Below are positions 1 through 8,580 of a stretch of 64,000 nucleotides of DNA, in pieces (positions within the stretch are counted from its first letter, which is position 1; every line of letters begins with the position of its first letter). The DNA comes from Bin87 sp965116565 (GTDB lineage Bacteria > Chloroflexota > Dehalococcoidia > Lucifugimonadales > UBA3495): assembly GCA_965116565.1 (NCBI GenBank), contig OZ220699.1, positions 2,046,001 to 2,110,000 of the forward strand, given 5' to 3'. The position numbers were made by a program, and so were the translations under genes. The notes under the pieces are model-generated. The model was not told the origin of the DNA, searched no databases, and was given only the letters and a program-made list of their open reading frames with translations.

Positions 1-101
1 CGACGCCCACGTCCATCCGACACCGGACCGGGATCCGGGGAATCTGCGCCACACGGCGACGGGGCAACCGGATCGCCGCTGTGGATGCCGGGTCGATAGT
101 C

Positions 102-107
102 TATAAT
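102..107 (+). promoter_or_regulatory. possible -10 hexamer before the first LLM gene
   Basis: A perfect TATAAT lies 38 bases upstream of the ATG at 146. I see no good -35 hexamer at the right distance, so this is only a candidate. Confidence 0.35.
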
Positions 108-145
108 CTGGTAGCATCTACACCCTTTATACGTACGAGGACGAC

Positions 146-1186
146 ATGCGGTTTGGTTCTTTCGTTTTTCCGGTCAGCCACCATCCCGAGCAGGATTCTG
201 CCGTCATTGACAGCACCATCGACGAAATGGTCCTGGCAGAAGAAATCGGCATGCACTCGGTTTGGCTAACCGAGCACCATTTTGACGGGGCGGCGGCCCA
301 TGCCGACCCTCTGGTCCTGGGCGCGGCGCTGGCGGCCCGGACGAGCAAGGTCAAGATAGGCTTTGCTGTTGTGGAATTGGCGTTCCATCATCCGGTGCGC
401 CTGGCGGTTCAAACGTCGTTGCTGGATAACTTGAGCCACGGGCGGCTGATAGTCGGAACCGGCAGGGGGTCCGCCTACAACCATTATGAATACATCGGGT
501 TCGGGATAACGATGGAGGACGGCATTGCCCGGCTGGAGGAAGCGGAACAATTGCTGGTGGAAGCCTGGACCGGTGAACCGCTCCAACACCGCGGCGAGTT
601 CTGGAACGTGGAGTTTCCGCAGTTGCGGCCTCGACCGTACCAAAAGCCGCATCCCCCGTTGATACGGGCGTGCATCAGCGAACCCTCCACCGTGGCCATG
701 GCAAAGATCGGCCGCCCGGTAATGATCGGAATCCAGACCCTGGACACTTTGCGCCACCGGCTGGACCGCTACGAAGCGACCATGCTGGACGCCGGTTTTT
801 CGGAGTCCGAAAAAGAATCGACGCTGGACCAGTGCTGGGCGTCGCGGGATCTGTTCGTGGCGGACAGCCACGATGAGGCCCTCGAGATCGCTGCGGCCGG
901 GTTCGAGCGGGAGCGGACGCACTTCCGGCGCGCCCGCGAGTTGTACAATCCCGGCGGGTTCCCACCGCCCGACCCGAACCGACCAGTACCCGCGGGAGAG
1001 GTATTGGAACACTCTTTCATTCTTGGGACTCCGTCGCAGGTGGCGGACCAAGTGGCGGAGATGCGGGACATCGGCGTGCGCAATCTGATGCTCAAATTGA
1101 ACGTCGGCGAGATGGACACTCAAAAAGTACAAAAGTCGATGCGGCTGTTCGGTGAGCAGGTGATGCCCAAGTTCGGCGACCATTAA
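146..1186 (+). CDS. LLM-class flavin-dependent oxidoreductase
   Basis: The 346-aa product belongs to the bacterial luciferase-like monooxygenase superfamily, TIM-barrel enzymes that use FMNH2 or F420 to oxidise small organic substrates. Family signatures are visible: WLTEHHF at residues 40-46, a DNLSHGRL..GTGRG flavin-region motif at about 94-108, RPYQKPHPP near 165, and a late GTPSQVADQ segment near 295. Length is normal for the family (about 330-380 aa). The ATG follows a GAGGA-type ribosome site. It is transcribed alone and ends at a clear hairpin terminator. The substrate cannot be read from sequence. It resembles the 349-aa enzyme at 7494 more than the one at 11503. Confidence 0.92.
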   Translation: MRFGSFVFPVSHHPEQDSAVIDSTIDEMVLAEEIGMHSVWLTEHHFDGAAAHADPLVLGAALAARTSKVKIGFAVVELAFHHPVRLAVQTSLLDNLSHGRLIVGTGRGSAYNHYEYIGFGITMEDGIARLEEAEQLLVEAWTGEPLQHRGEFWNVEFPQLRPRPYQKPHPPLIRACISEPSTVAMAKIGRPVMIGIQTLDTLRHRLDRYEATMLDAGFSESEKESTLDQCWASRDLFVADSHDEALEIAAAGFERERTHFRRARELYNPGGFPPPDPNRPVPAGEVLEHSFILGTPSQVADQVAEMRDIGVRNLMLKLNVGEMDTQKVQKSMRLFGEQVMPKFGDH

Positions 1187-1230
1187 GCGACAACTGAAGC
1201 AGCTTGAATAGATTCACCAGCAACACGATT

Positions 1231-1263
1231 GAGCACAGCCCGGCAGCGCTGTGCTCATTTTTG
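1231..1263 (+). terminator. Rho-independent terminator
   Basis: Perfect 9-bp stem GAGCACAGC / GCTGTGCTC (1231-1239 and 1248-1256) with an 8-base loop, followed by ATTTTTG. It lies 45 bases after the stop of the LLM gene and before the convergent aminotransferase. Confidence 0.85.
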
Positions 1264-1326
1264 TCCAATTTGGCGGGATACGATCTGCCAATGCCTGCAC
1301 AGGTGGGCGAGTACGCCGACCCGTAG

Positions 1327-2493
1327 CTAGATGGCTCGGACCATTGTGTCGAGGCTCTCCAATGCCCGGCTGATGTTCTCCTGGCTATTGGCGTACGACA
1401 ACCGGACGTAGCCCTCGCCAAATTCCCCGAAAGCCGCTCCGGACAGGAGGGCCACCCCGGCTTCCTGCATGGCACGTTCCTCGAATTCGGCGCTGGTGAG
1501 TCCGGTTTCCTTGATGCTTGGGAAGGCGTAAAACGCGCCTTCGGGCTCCGGGCAGTTGATGCCGGGAATGGATTGCAATCCGTCGGCGATCAGCCGCCGG
1601 CGTCGCGCGAATTCGGCCGCCATTTCCTGCACAGCATCCTGGGGTCCGTCCAACGCCGCAACGCCGGCGATCTGGCTGAAAGATGCCGCGCAGGACACGC
1701 TGTTGGTCGCGAGCCGGGATATGTGGGGGACCAACTCCTCCGGCATGATTCCGTATCCGAGCCTCCACCCGGTCATGGCGTAACTCTTGGAGAAACCGTC
1801 CAGGATGATGGTTCGTTCCGCCATACCCGGCAAAGCGGCGATGCTGTGATGCTCGCCGGAGTACAGGATGTCCTTGTAGATCTCATCGGACATAACGTAC
1901 ATGTCGGGATGACTCCGCACCACGTCGGCGATAGTCTCGAGTTCCTCGCGGGTGAGGGCAGAGCCACAGGGGTTCTCCGGGGAATTGATGATCAGCAGCC
2001 GGGTTCGCTCGTTCACCAGGTAAGGGAGAGTTGAGAGGTCGGGGTGATACGCCTCCTCCTCCAATAGCTGCATGGGCACGGCGCGGGCCCCGCTGAATTC
2101 GATCATGGACTCGTAGATTGGGAACCCCGGGTTGGGATACACCACTTCGGACCCGGCCTCTGCGATCGCCAACAACACGTAGAACATGATGGGTTTGGCG
2201 CCGGGAGTAACCACCACCTGCTCCCAGTCGGTGTCGATGCCTCGAACCTCACGACTGTTCCGGGCCACCGCTTGTCGTAGTTCGGGCAAGCCAGGGGTGG
2301 GACCGTAGTGAGTGTAGCCGTCCTGCAGAGCTTTCATGCCCGCCTGGACGATGTGCTCAGGGGTCTCGAAATCGGGTTCACCAATTTCCAGGTGGATTAT
2401 CTCGCGGCCCTGGGCTTCCAGGGCACGGGCCCTGGCCAGAACCTCGAAGGCGGATTCAGTCCCCAAACGGCTCATACGTGTAGCGATAGTCAT
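1327..2493 (-). CDS. class I/II pyridoxal-phosphate aminotransferase
   Basis: A 388-aa fold-type I aminotransferase of the aspartate aminotransferase family, transferring an amino group between an amino acid and a 2-oxo acid in the cytoplasm. Visible landmarks: IGEPDFETP at 37-45, THYGPTPG at 61-68, the NP-type cofactor segment SPENPCG at 171-177, DEIY at 203-206, the Schiff-base lysine K236 in GFSKSYAMTGWRLGY, and an arginine in VRLSYANS near the C-terminus. Full length for the family. It is convergent with the LLM gene and divergent from the nitroreductase. The exact amino acid specificity is not determinable here. Confidence 0.93.
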   Translation of the reverse strand: MTIATRMSRLGTESAFEVLARARALEAQGREIIHLEIGEPDFETPEHIVQAGMKALQDGYTHYGPTPGLPELRQAVARNSREVRGIDTDWEQVVVTPGAKPIMFYVLLAIAEAGSEVVYPNPGFPIYESMIEFSGARAVPMQLLEEEAYHPDLSTLPYLVNERTRLLIINSPENPCGSALTREELETIADVVRSHPDMYVMSDEIYKDILYSGEHHSIAALPGMAERTIILDGFSKSYAMTGWRLGYGIMPEELVPHISRLATNSVSCAASFSQIAGVAALDGPQDAVQEMAAEFARRRRLIADGLQSIPGINCPEPEGAFYAFPSIKETGLTSAEFEERAMQEAGVALLSGAAFGEFGEGYVRLSYANSQENISRALESLDTMVRAI

Positions 2494-2637
2494 GGTCAGG
2501 AAGTCCTCAAAAGCGTGGAGAATCGAACGGAGTCTTCAATTGAAGGTTACCACTTTTTGACCCAGCGAGGCAGGATTCGCGCGTTACCGCTGGTGCTATG
2601 ATAGATTGCGATTTCGCCGAATTGGAGCCGATTTTTA

Positions 2638-3294
2638 ATGCCAATTGTTCACGATCTGTCGCCGGACGCCCTATTGACCACCACACGGGCAGTGAGAAAG
2701 AGGCTGGATTTTGACCGGGCGGTGCCGGACGACGTAATCCAAGAATGTCTCGCCGTGGCGCAACAGGCGCCGACCGCCAGCAACCGCCAGAACTGGCATT
2801 TCATGGTGGTCACTGATGAGGACAAACGTATGGCGGTGGCCGAATTGTATCGAAAGGGTTGGCAACAGTACACGCAATCCCCGACGGCGGCCACCAATGT
2901 GCAGTATGAAGATCCCATCCGCGCCGCGGTCCAGGAACGGGTGGGCGATTCGGCCCAGTATCTGGCGGACAACATGCACCGCGCACCCGTGCTGGTGATT
3001 CCCTGCATCGCGGGGCGGACCGACAATGCTGCCACGTTGTCACAAAGCGCCCAATGGGGAACCATAATGCCGGCTGCGTGGAGCATGATGCTGGCGGCGC
3101 GGGCACGGGGGATCGGCTCCGTGTTCACCTGCATCCACCTGATGTACGAGGAGGAGGCCGCGGAGATTCTGGGCATCCCCTACCGCCGGGTGATGCAGGC
3201 AGGCCTGATACCCATGGCCTACACCATTGGCGACCGGTTCCAACCCGCGCACCGGGAATCTCTCGAAAACATCGTGCACTGGAACGCCTGGTAG
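2638..3294 (+). CDS. nitroreductase family protein
   Basis: A 218-aa FMN-dependent nitroreductase-fold enzyme, which typically reduces nitro-aromatics, quinones or flavins with NAD(P)H as a dimer. The FMN-binding start TTRAVRKRLDF (about 15-25), APTASNRQNWHF (44-55) and the C-terminal IGDRF segment match the family, and the length is typical. The ATG at 2638 has a GGAG about 10 bases upstream. It lies 80 bases before argG on the same strand and may be cotranscribed with it, though the functions are not obviously linked. Confidence 0.88.
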   Translation: MPIVHDLSPDALLTTTRAVRKRLDFDRAVPDDVIQECLAVAQQAPTASNRQNWHFMVVTDEDKRMAVAELYRKGWQQYTQSPTAATNVQYEDPIRAAVQERVGDSAQYLADNMHRAPVLVIPCIAGRTDNAATLSQSAQWGTIMPAAWSMMLAARARGIGSVFTCIHLMYEEEAAEILGIPYRRVMQAGLIPMAYTIGDRFQPAHRESLENIVHWNAW

Positions 3295-3374
3295 TCCGGC
3301 AACGTCCCGGCGATACATCTCGCCAACTGTCGGCTGCCATGAACGATCGACCTAAAAAGGAGCGCGCCAAACCA

Positions 3375-4571
3375 ATGACGACCAACCGCAAGAAAATCGT
3401 ACTCGCCTACAGCGGCGGCCTGGATACCTCCGTGGCCGTGCCGTGGCTTCGCGAAAACTACGATGCCGACGTGATCACCTGCACCATCGACCTTGGGATG
3501 GTAGACCTGGAAACCATCCGTCAACGAGCCTATGCGGTGGGCGCATCCGATGCAGTCACGGTGGACGGCAGGGAAACGCTGGTTGACGAGTTCCTGTGGC
3601 CGGCGCTGCGGGCGGGCGCGATTTACGAGGGACAGTATCCGCTGGCGACCGCCCTGGGGCGTCCGCTGATCGCGCGATACCTGGCGGACGTGGCGCGCCA
3701 GCACAATGCGGACGCTGTGGCACACGGGTGTACTGGAAAGGGAAACGACCAGGTGCGCATCGAGATTGGTGTTTCGGCCCTGGCTCCCGGCGTCGAGTTG
3801 ATCGCTCCCATTCGCGAGTGGGGCATGAACAGGGAGGATGAGGTGCAGTACGCCCGGGAACGGAGCCTGCCCATCGCGCCATCCAACAACAAGTACAGCA
3901 CGGACGAGAACCTGTGGGGACGCAGTGCGGAGGCCGGCGAGTTGGAAGACCCGTGGGTCGAGCCGCCGGAGGACGCCTACGAGTGGACCGTGAGCCCGGG
4001 GGCCGCGCCCGACGAGCCGGCGTACGTGGAGATACGATTTGAGGAGGGCGTACCCACGGCGGTGGACGGTGAGGCGATGGCCGGGGTTGCTATGATCAGC
4101 CACCTGAACGAGTTGGCTGGTGCGCACGGCATCGGTCGCATCGACCACGTGGAGAACCGGCTGGTGGGCATCAAGAGCCGCGAGGTTTATGAATCGCCCG
4201 CTGCCGTCCTGCTGCACGCCGCTCATCGAGCCCTCGAGACCATGACGTTGTCGCGCGAGCAGAGCCGGCTCAAGGAGCGGATCGCCCAGGAATATGCGGA
4301 GTTGGTGTACAACGGGTTGTGGTACACGGCGCACCGGCGAGACCTGGACGCGTATGTGGCCAGCACACAACGCCATGTGTCAGGCGACATAAGGATGCGC
4401 TTGCACAAGGGTTCCTGCGTCGTGGCAGGGCGAACAGCGGACCGGCCGCTCTACAACTACGGGCTGGCGACCTACGACCGGGCCGACGAGTTCGACCACA
4501 CGGCGGCCAAGGGGTTTATCGACATCTACGGGCTACCGGTGCGGACGCAGCAACGGCAGCAGGAAGGTTAG
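3375..4571 (+). CDS. argG: argininosuccinate synthase
   Basis: A 398-aa enzyme that ligates citrulline and aspartate with ATP to make argininosuccinate, the penultimate step of arginine synthesis. The N-terminus has the ATP pyrophosphatase loop AYSGGLDTS (about 11-19). STDENLWGRS and the long C-terminal tetramerisation part are present, and the length matches the usual 395-405 aa. The reading frame is open further upstream, but I chose ATG 3375 because AAGGAG sits 12 bases before it and the family N-terminus starts there; ATG 3339 is an alternative. Another arginine gene, argD, lies 700 bases downstream on the opposite strand. Confidence 0.96.
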   Translation: MTTNRKKIVLAYSGGLDTSVAVPWLRENYDADVITCTIDLGMVDLETIRQRAYAVGASDAVTVDGRETLVDEFLWPALRAGAIYEGQYPLATALGRPLIARYLADVARQHNADAVAHGCTGKGNDQVRIEIGVSALAPGVELIAPIREWGMNREDEVQYARERSLPIAPSNNKYSTDENLWGRSAEAGELEDPWVEPPEDAYEWTVSPGAAPDEPAYVEIRFEEGVPTAVDGEAMAGVAMISHLNELAGAHGIGRIDHVENRLVGIKSREVYESPAAVLLHAAHRALETMTLSREQSRLKERIAQEYAELVYNGLWYTAHRRDLDAYVASTQRHVSGDIRMRLHKGSCVVAGRTADRPLYNYGLATYDRADEFDHTAAKGFIDIYGLPVRTQQRQQEG

Positions 4572-4940
4572 TTACAGGATCGGCAGCCGTCGCACACGAA
4601 CTCTGCGATCTTCCATGGTTGCAGCCAACCCGGATTGCACACAATCCTCGAACTGTTGGAGCACCGATTCCCAAACGGAATGCACATTCTCCACTCTGGA
4701 ATCAGTACGCCTCACGGTGATCAAGGAAGGCTGAGTGGCCCCGGACGGGGCTACGATGTCGGAGAAGTCCAGATCCTGGGTCGACACCGCTCAGCCGGTT
4801 CGGGCAACGCACTCCGCAACTTCGACATCGGTAGTGTTGTTGGGGATGACGGAGTCAACGCGGACTACGCCGTGCCCTGGTTCCGTCAAATGCTGGACCG
4901 TATCAGGCGCAATGCGCCTGTTGGGGAGTACGCGTGTCAA
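4572..4940 (-). pseudogene. DUF5615 PIN-like toxin, broken by an in-frame TGA
   Basis: Reading from a TTG at 4940, which overlaps the TGA of the upstream DUF433 gene as TTGA, gives a 122-residue frame that aligns along its length with DUF5615 PIN-like proteins. It contains a stretch ending GHGVVRVDSV, then STQDLDFSDIVAPSGA, and the typical ending RRVRVRRLPIL. An in-frame TGA at 4791-4793 splits it just before the DLDF active-site strand, and the usual N-terminal LLDEN acidic motif has become VLPNR. So a toxin with a premature stop and a lost catalytic residue. A GTG after the stop could still make the C-terminal 71 residues. Confidence 0.75.
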
Positions 4941-5155
4941 ACGCCGACGAAACGATCACCAGCCAACCACGCTCCGCACCTGGCGCATTGTGAGACATCT
5001 GCCCGGGTCAATTCTGGGTACTGTCTCACAATATCTTTGGCGTCGTATCCGTTGCCAAGGAGTTTGAGCACAAACTCTACCGTGATGCGCCTGCCACGCA
5101 CGGTGGCTTTGCCTTGGCAGATTTCGGGGTCGATTATCAGGTGGGCGAATTCCAT
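4937..5155 (-). CDS. DUF433 family antitoxin-like protein
   Basis: A 72-aa protein with the DUF433 pattern: IIDPEICQGKATVRGRRITVEFVL at the N-terminus, then NGYDAKDIVRQYPELTRADV, a small winged-helix-like DNA-binding fold. DUF433 genes are usually the upstream antitoxin partner of DUF5615 PIN-like toxins, and here the next frame on the same strand overlaps by four bases, the normal arrangement. The antitoxin is intact while its toxin is broken. The C-terminal residues CARCGAWLAGDRFVGV look a little degenerate. Confidence 0.8.
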   Translation of the reverse strand: MEFAHLIIDPEICQGKATVRGRRITVEFVLKLLGNGYDAKDIVRQYPELTRADVSQCARCGAWLAGDRFVGV

Positions 5156-5257
5156 GTTGCGGATTCCAGGATTTGGAGTTCTATCGCACGTTTAAACGCC
5201 GGCGGTTGCCTGAGCAAACAGGGCCGCCGCCGTCGTTTTTCGTAGCAGGTGTTTGGG

Positions 5258-6448
5258 CTACACGTTGCTTAGCGCGTTATCGAGGCGACCGACTCCCTCG
5301 TCGATTTCGTCCTCGGTGATGTTCAGCGCGGGCATGATACGCACCGCGTTGGGGCGCACGCCGTTGAGGAGCACGCCGGAGGCTTCGGCGGCGTCCATGA
5401 CCTGGGGCATGATGTCGCTGTCAAACTGGACGGCGGCCAACAAACCCTTGCAGCGGATTTCCTCGACGAAACCGTGCTTGGCCTTGAGGCCGTTCAAGCG
5501 GTCATTGAGGACCAACTCCATATCTTTGACGTGGCCCAGGATGTCGTTTTCGAGGAGATAGCGAGTGCCAGCGGCGGCGGCGGCGGTGGTCAGGGCGTTG
5601 CCGCCGAAAGTGCTGCCATGGTCGCCGTAGGTCAGGGCCATGGCGTTCTCCTTGGAGAGGAACGCGCCGATGGGGACGCCGTACCCCAAGCCCTTGGCGA
5701 GGATCATGACATCCGGCTCCACGTCGTATTCCTGGTGTCCGAACAGGCTGCCCAGGCGACCCATCCCCGTTTGCACTTCGTCCAGGATCAGGAGGATGTT
5801 GTTCTGGTCGCACCAGCCACGCAGCCGCTGGAAGTAGTCCTCGTCGGGGATGTTGACGCCGCCCTCACCCTGCACCGGTTCGACCATCACGGCGACCGTG
5901 TTGTCGGTCGTGGCGTTCATCACGGCTTCGACGTCGTTGAAGTCAACGTAGGTGAAACCCTCGGGGATGGGCTCGAACAGTTCGTGGTAGTGGGGCTGAC
6001 CGGTGGCGGCGACGGCGTTCATGGTACGGCCGTGGAACGAATTAAACGCCGTGATGACCTCGTACGCGCCGTCCTTGTGGAGCTTCCCGTAGCGGCGGGC
6101 CAGCTTCAGCGCGCCTTCCACGGCTTCGGCGCCGCTGTTGCAGAAGAAAACCCGGTCCATGCACGAGTTCTCGATCAGCATTTCGGCGATGTCAAGTTGA
6201 GGCAGCGTGTAGAACTGGTTGGAGGTCTGGATGAGCGTGGCCGCCTGTTGGGCGATGGCGTCCACCACGACGGGCGGGCAATGCCCCAAGTTGTCCACGG
6301 CCCAGCCGGCTACGAAATCGATGTATTCCTTGCCATCGGCATCCCAGACTCGGGAGCCTTCGCCCCGGACAATGACCACAGGCCGGCGACGCACGGTCTG
6401 CGCGTAGTATTTCTGCTCGATGGCGATGTATTCAGCATTGCTGGGCAT
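5258..6448 (-). CDS. argD: acetylornithine aminotransferase (class III)
   Basis: A 396-aa PLP-dependent class III aminotransferase, very likely converting N-acetylglutamate semialdehyde to N-acetylornithine in arginine synthesis. Visible: CNSGAEAVEGALKLARRY at 103-120, SFHGRTM near 137-143, EPVQGEGGVN at 190-199, DEVQTGMGR at 223-231, and the cofactor lysine K252 in ILAKGLGYG. Length is standard. Because argG lies nearby, ArgD is favoured over related omega-aminotransferases such as succinylornithine or GABA aminotransferase, which share all these motifs. Confidence 0.88.
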   Translation of the reverse strand: MPSNAEYIAIEQKYYAQTVRRRPVVIVRGEGSRVWDADGKEYIDFVAGWAVDNLGHCPPVVVDAIAQQAATLIQTSNQFYTLPQLDIAEMLIENSCMDRVFFCNSGAEAVEGALKLARRYGKLHKDGAYEVITAFNSFHGRTMNAVAATGQPHYHELFEPIPEGFTYVDFNDVEAVMNATTDNTVAVMVEPVQGEGGVNIPDEDYFQRLRGWCDQNNILLILDEVQTGMGRLGSLFGHQEYDVEPDVMILAKGLGYGVPIGAFLSKENAMALTYGDHGSTFGGNALTTAAAAAGTRYLLENDILGHVKDMELVLNDRLNGLKAKHGFVEEIRCKGLLAAVQFDSDIMPQVMDAAEASGVLLNGVRPNAVRIMPALNITEDEIDEGVGRLDNALSNV

Positions 6449-7394
6449 GAGTCGTCTGCTCCCTACAGGTGTTTTGCCGGACGAGCACGGCCATGCGTGC
6501 GCGAACCGTCGCCCATTATACGCCTTCGCAAGATGGCCGGCAGGCTACGACGATCAGACGATCAGAGGGATCAACTCAAGCCGAACAACCGGAGGCTGGC
6601 GGCGTGCGAAACGGGAGGGCCCGACCGTCTCCGGCGTGGGGACGGGGCCGTTGCGGTCTCACCCTCCGCACGGCCACCGACTCACACATCCCATGCGTGG
6701 AGATGGTCGGGGCGACTCATCCGTTGGGGTTACCCACTGGGTGCGGGCGGGTCGGTTGTTTGCGATTGCGCTCCTTCCCGTTGGTCGTTGCTATCGGTCG
6801 TTGGTATCGGTGGTTGCTTTGGTTGTGGTTTTCAGGGTTCCCGGGGGTCCAGGTCGTCGGCGCTACGGCCAGAGAGCGTTTTTTGCGATATTGCGTCCTA
6901 GGATCCCACGTGCTGACCGCCTTGGTCGATGAGAGGAAAACCTCCCACTTGCCCTACCCACATCCCTGTACAAGCTCAGGATGAGTGGGAGGGGGACTTG
7001 CGACCCTCGTGGAGCGGTGGAGACACCCGCCGTACTGGTCCATGCCATGCTGGGGAAAAGACCAGCCTCAGGCGATGGCCAGCGGTGCAGTAAATCCGAC
7101 TTGGCGTCGCGGGGGCCAACCCGCGACGGATAGGCCGTTGTTGTTACTGGACCCCTATTGAACCCTATTCAATTGTTGCCCGCCTGAGGCGGGGGTGTGT
7201 CGGCAGATGCCCCGGCCCTGCGCGCCGGGCATGAGGGCTTTGGCTGACGGGAGATTGCGCTGAGCCTTCCGCCGTCCGGTTGCCGAACATGTGTACAGTA
7301 TAACGGATTAGATGGCACGTATTGGCGAGGACGGGATTTGGATTGTCACTCATTTTCGCAAATCGCAAAATAAGCCGGAAAAGTCAGGGCATAA
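6449..7394. other. gene-poor interval with palindromic repeats
   Basis: No credible gene is seen. It contains a nested hairpin at 6941-6992, a GC hairpin CCCGCCTGAGGCGGG near 7180-7194, and another GC-rich stem near 7209-7230. I checked for RNase P, SRP and tRNA-like signatures by eye and found none. Confidence 0.5.
6941..6992. repeat. nested intergenic hairpin element
   Basis: Outer arms CCTCCCACT (6941-6949) and AGTGGGAGG (6984-6992) are perfectly complementary. Inside lies CATCC..GGATG around a GAGC-TTG core, read on the minus strand as a CATCCTGAGC-type palindrome that I know as a common interspersed repeat in Chloroflexota intergenic DNA. Function unknown. Confidence 0.55.
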
Positions 7395-7407
7395 GGTCAA
7401 CTTGACC
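7395..7407. promoter_or_regulatory. palindromic operator candidate GGTCAAcTTGACC
   Basis: A perfect 6+1+6 inverted repeat 87 bases before the ATG of the downstream LLM oxidoreductase gene. The size and position fit a dimeric repressor site, but no adjacent regulator gene is present. Confidence 0.4.
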
Positions 7408-7493
7408 CTCATTTGGCCCTGTGCTTTACTGGCCTGGCAGTGGATTTGCCTCACTGAGCACATGAGTCGTGGGCGAATCCCGGAGCGGTACAG

Positions 7494-8543
7494 ATGCATT
7501 TCGGCATGTTCATGCAGTTTGAGACGCGGCCGGGCGGATCGCAATCCAGCGCGTTCGCAGAGGGATTTGAGCTAGTGGACGCGGCGGAGACCTATGGGTT
7601 GGACGGCGCCTGGCTGGCGGAGATGCATTTCACGCCCGAGCGATCCGTGCTGTCGTCCCCTATCACCATCGCGAGCAGCATTGCCACGCGGACACGGCGG
7701 TTGCGCATAGGCATGGCGGTCTATGTGCTTCCGCTCAACAACCCCCTGCGCATCGCCGAGGAAGTTGCGACGGTGGATCAGATCAGCGAGGGGCGGTTCG
7801 ACTTCGGGATTGGACGGAGCGGTTTTGCGCGGTCGTACGACATCTACGGCGTGCCTTACGGGGAGAGCCGGGAACGTTTTCGCGAGGCGCTGGACATCAT
7901 CATGCAGGCGTGGGAGGGAGAAACGTTCTCCTACGATGGGAAATACCACCAGGTGTCCAACGCCACCGTGTCGCCCATGCCGTACCAGAAGCCGCACCCG
8001 CCCTTCCGGATGGCTGCGACCACTGCGGAGACATTTCCGCGAGCGGGGGAGGACGGCTACCCGATATTCGTCGGGTTGCGGGGGATGGATATTCCCGAAC
8101 TGCGCGACAACCTGAGGGAGTACCGCAAAGCCTGGAAGGGGGCCGGCCACACCGGCGAGGGGGACGTGTCGCTCCGTGTTCCGGTGTACCTGGGCCTCAC
8201 CGAGCAGGCTGCCGTCGATGAGCCGTTCGAGAGTATCCAGAACTATTTCGGTCGAATGGGGCGGCTGTACGCCGCCGAGTCGGGGACGGCGGGCATCCAG
8301 CAGACCGAGCTACGAGACCACCGAGCGGCGCGGCTGTCGGGCCTGAGCTACGAGGACATCCTGGAGACCAAAGTCGCCTTCGGGACACCGGAAGGCCTGG
8401 TTGACCGGTTCGGGCAACTCCGTGAGGAACTGGGTTTGGACGGAGTGGTCGCCGAGCTGAACGCCGGCGGGTTGATTCCCCATGACGTGATACTGCGCAA
8501 CATGAGGGTGTTGTGCGAAAAGGTCATGCCCGCCTTCAAATAG
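7494..8543 (+). CDS. LLM-class flavin-dependent oxidoreductase
   Basis: A 349-aa luciferase-like monooxygenase paralogue. It shares WLAEMHF at 40-46, DQISEGRFDFGIGRSG at about 95-110, PMPYQKPHPPFR, and the late FGTPEGLVDRFGQLREELG segment with the family, and the length is normal. It is followed after 37 bases by a 2-hydroxyacid dehydrogenase gene on the same strand, so the two probably form the start of an operon reaching the 11503 gene. The natural substrate is unknown; the co-located dehydrogenase, enoyl/quinone reductase and methyltransferase suggest a small-molecule catabolic set. Confidence 0.92.
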   Translation: MHFGMFMQFETRPGGSQSSAFAEGFELVDAAETYGLDGAWLAEMHFTPERSVLSSPITIASSIATRTRRLRIGMAVYVLPLNNPLRIAEEVATVDQISEGRFDFGIGRSGFARSYDIYGVPYGESRERFREALDIIMQAWEGETFSYDGKYHQVSNATVSPMPYQKPHPPFRMAATTAETFPRAGEDGYPIFVGLRGMDIPELRDNLREYRKAWKGAGHTGEGDVSLRVPVYLGLTEQAAVDEPFESIQNYFGRMGRLYAAESGTAGIQQTELRDHRAARLSGLSYEDILETKVAFGTPEGLVDRFGQLREELGLDGVVAELNAGGLIPHDVILRNMRVLCEKVMPAFK

Positions 8544-8580
8544 GCTGACCGGCAGACGAGATCTGCAAGCGAGTATTGAG

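Noticed and set aside
5474..6901. 475-codon plus-strand frame overlapping argD
   Set aside because: Antisense to a well-supported aminotransferase; the product has no recognisable domain and its end covers non-coding DNA.
6901..7300. Possible structured RNA (RNase P, SRP or riboswitch)
   Set aside because: Several stems are present, but none of the universally conserved core motifs of these RNAs could be found on either strand; it looks like intergenic palindromic repeats.
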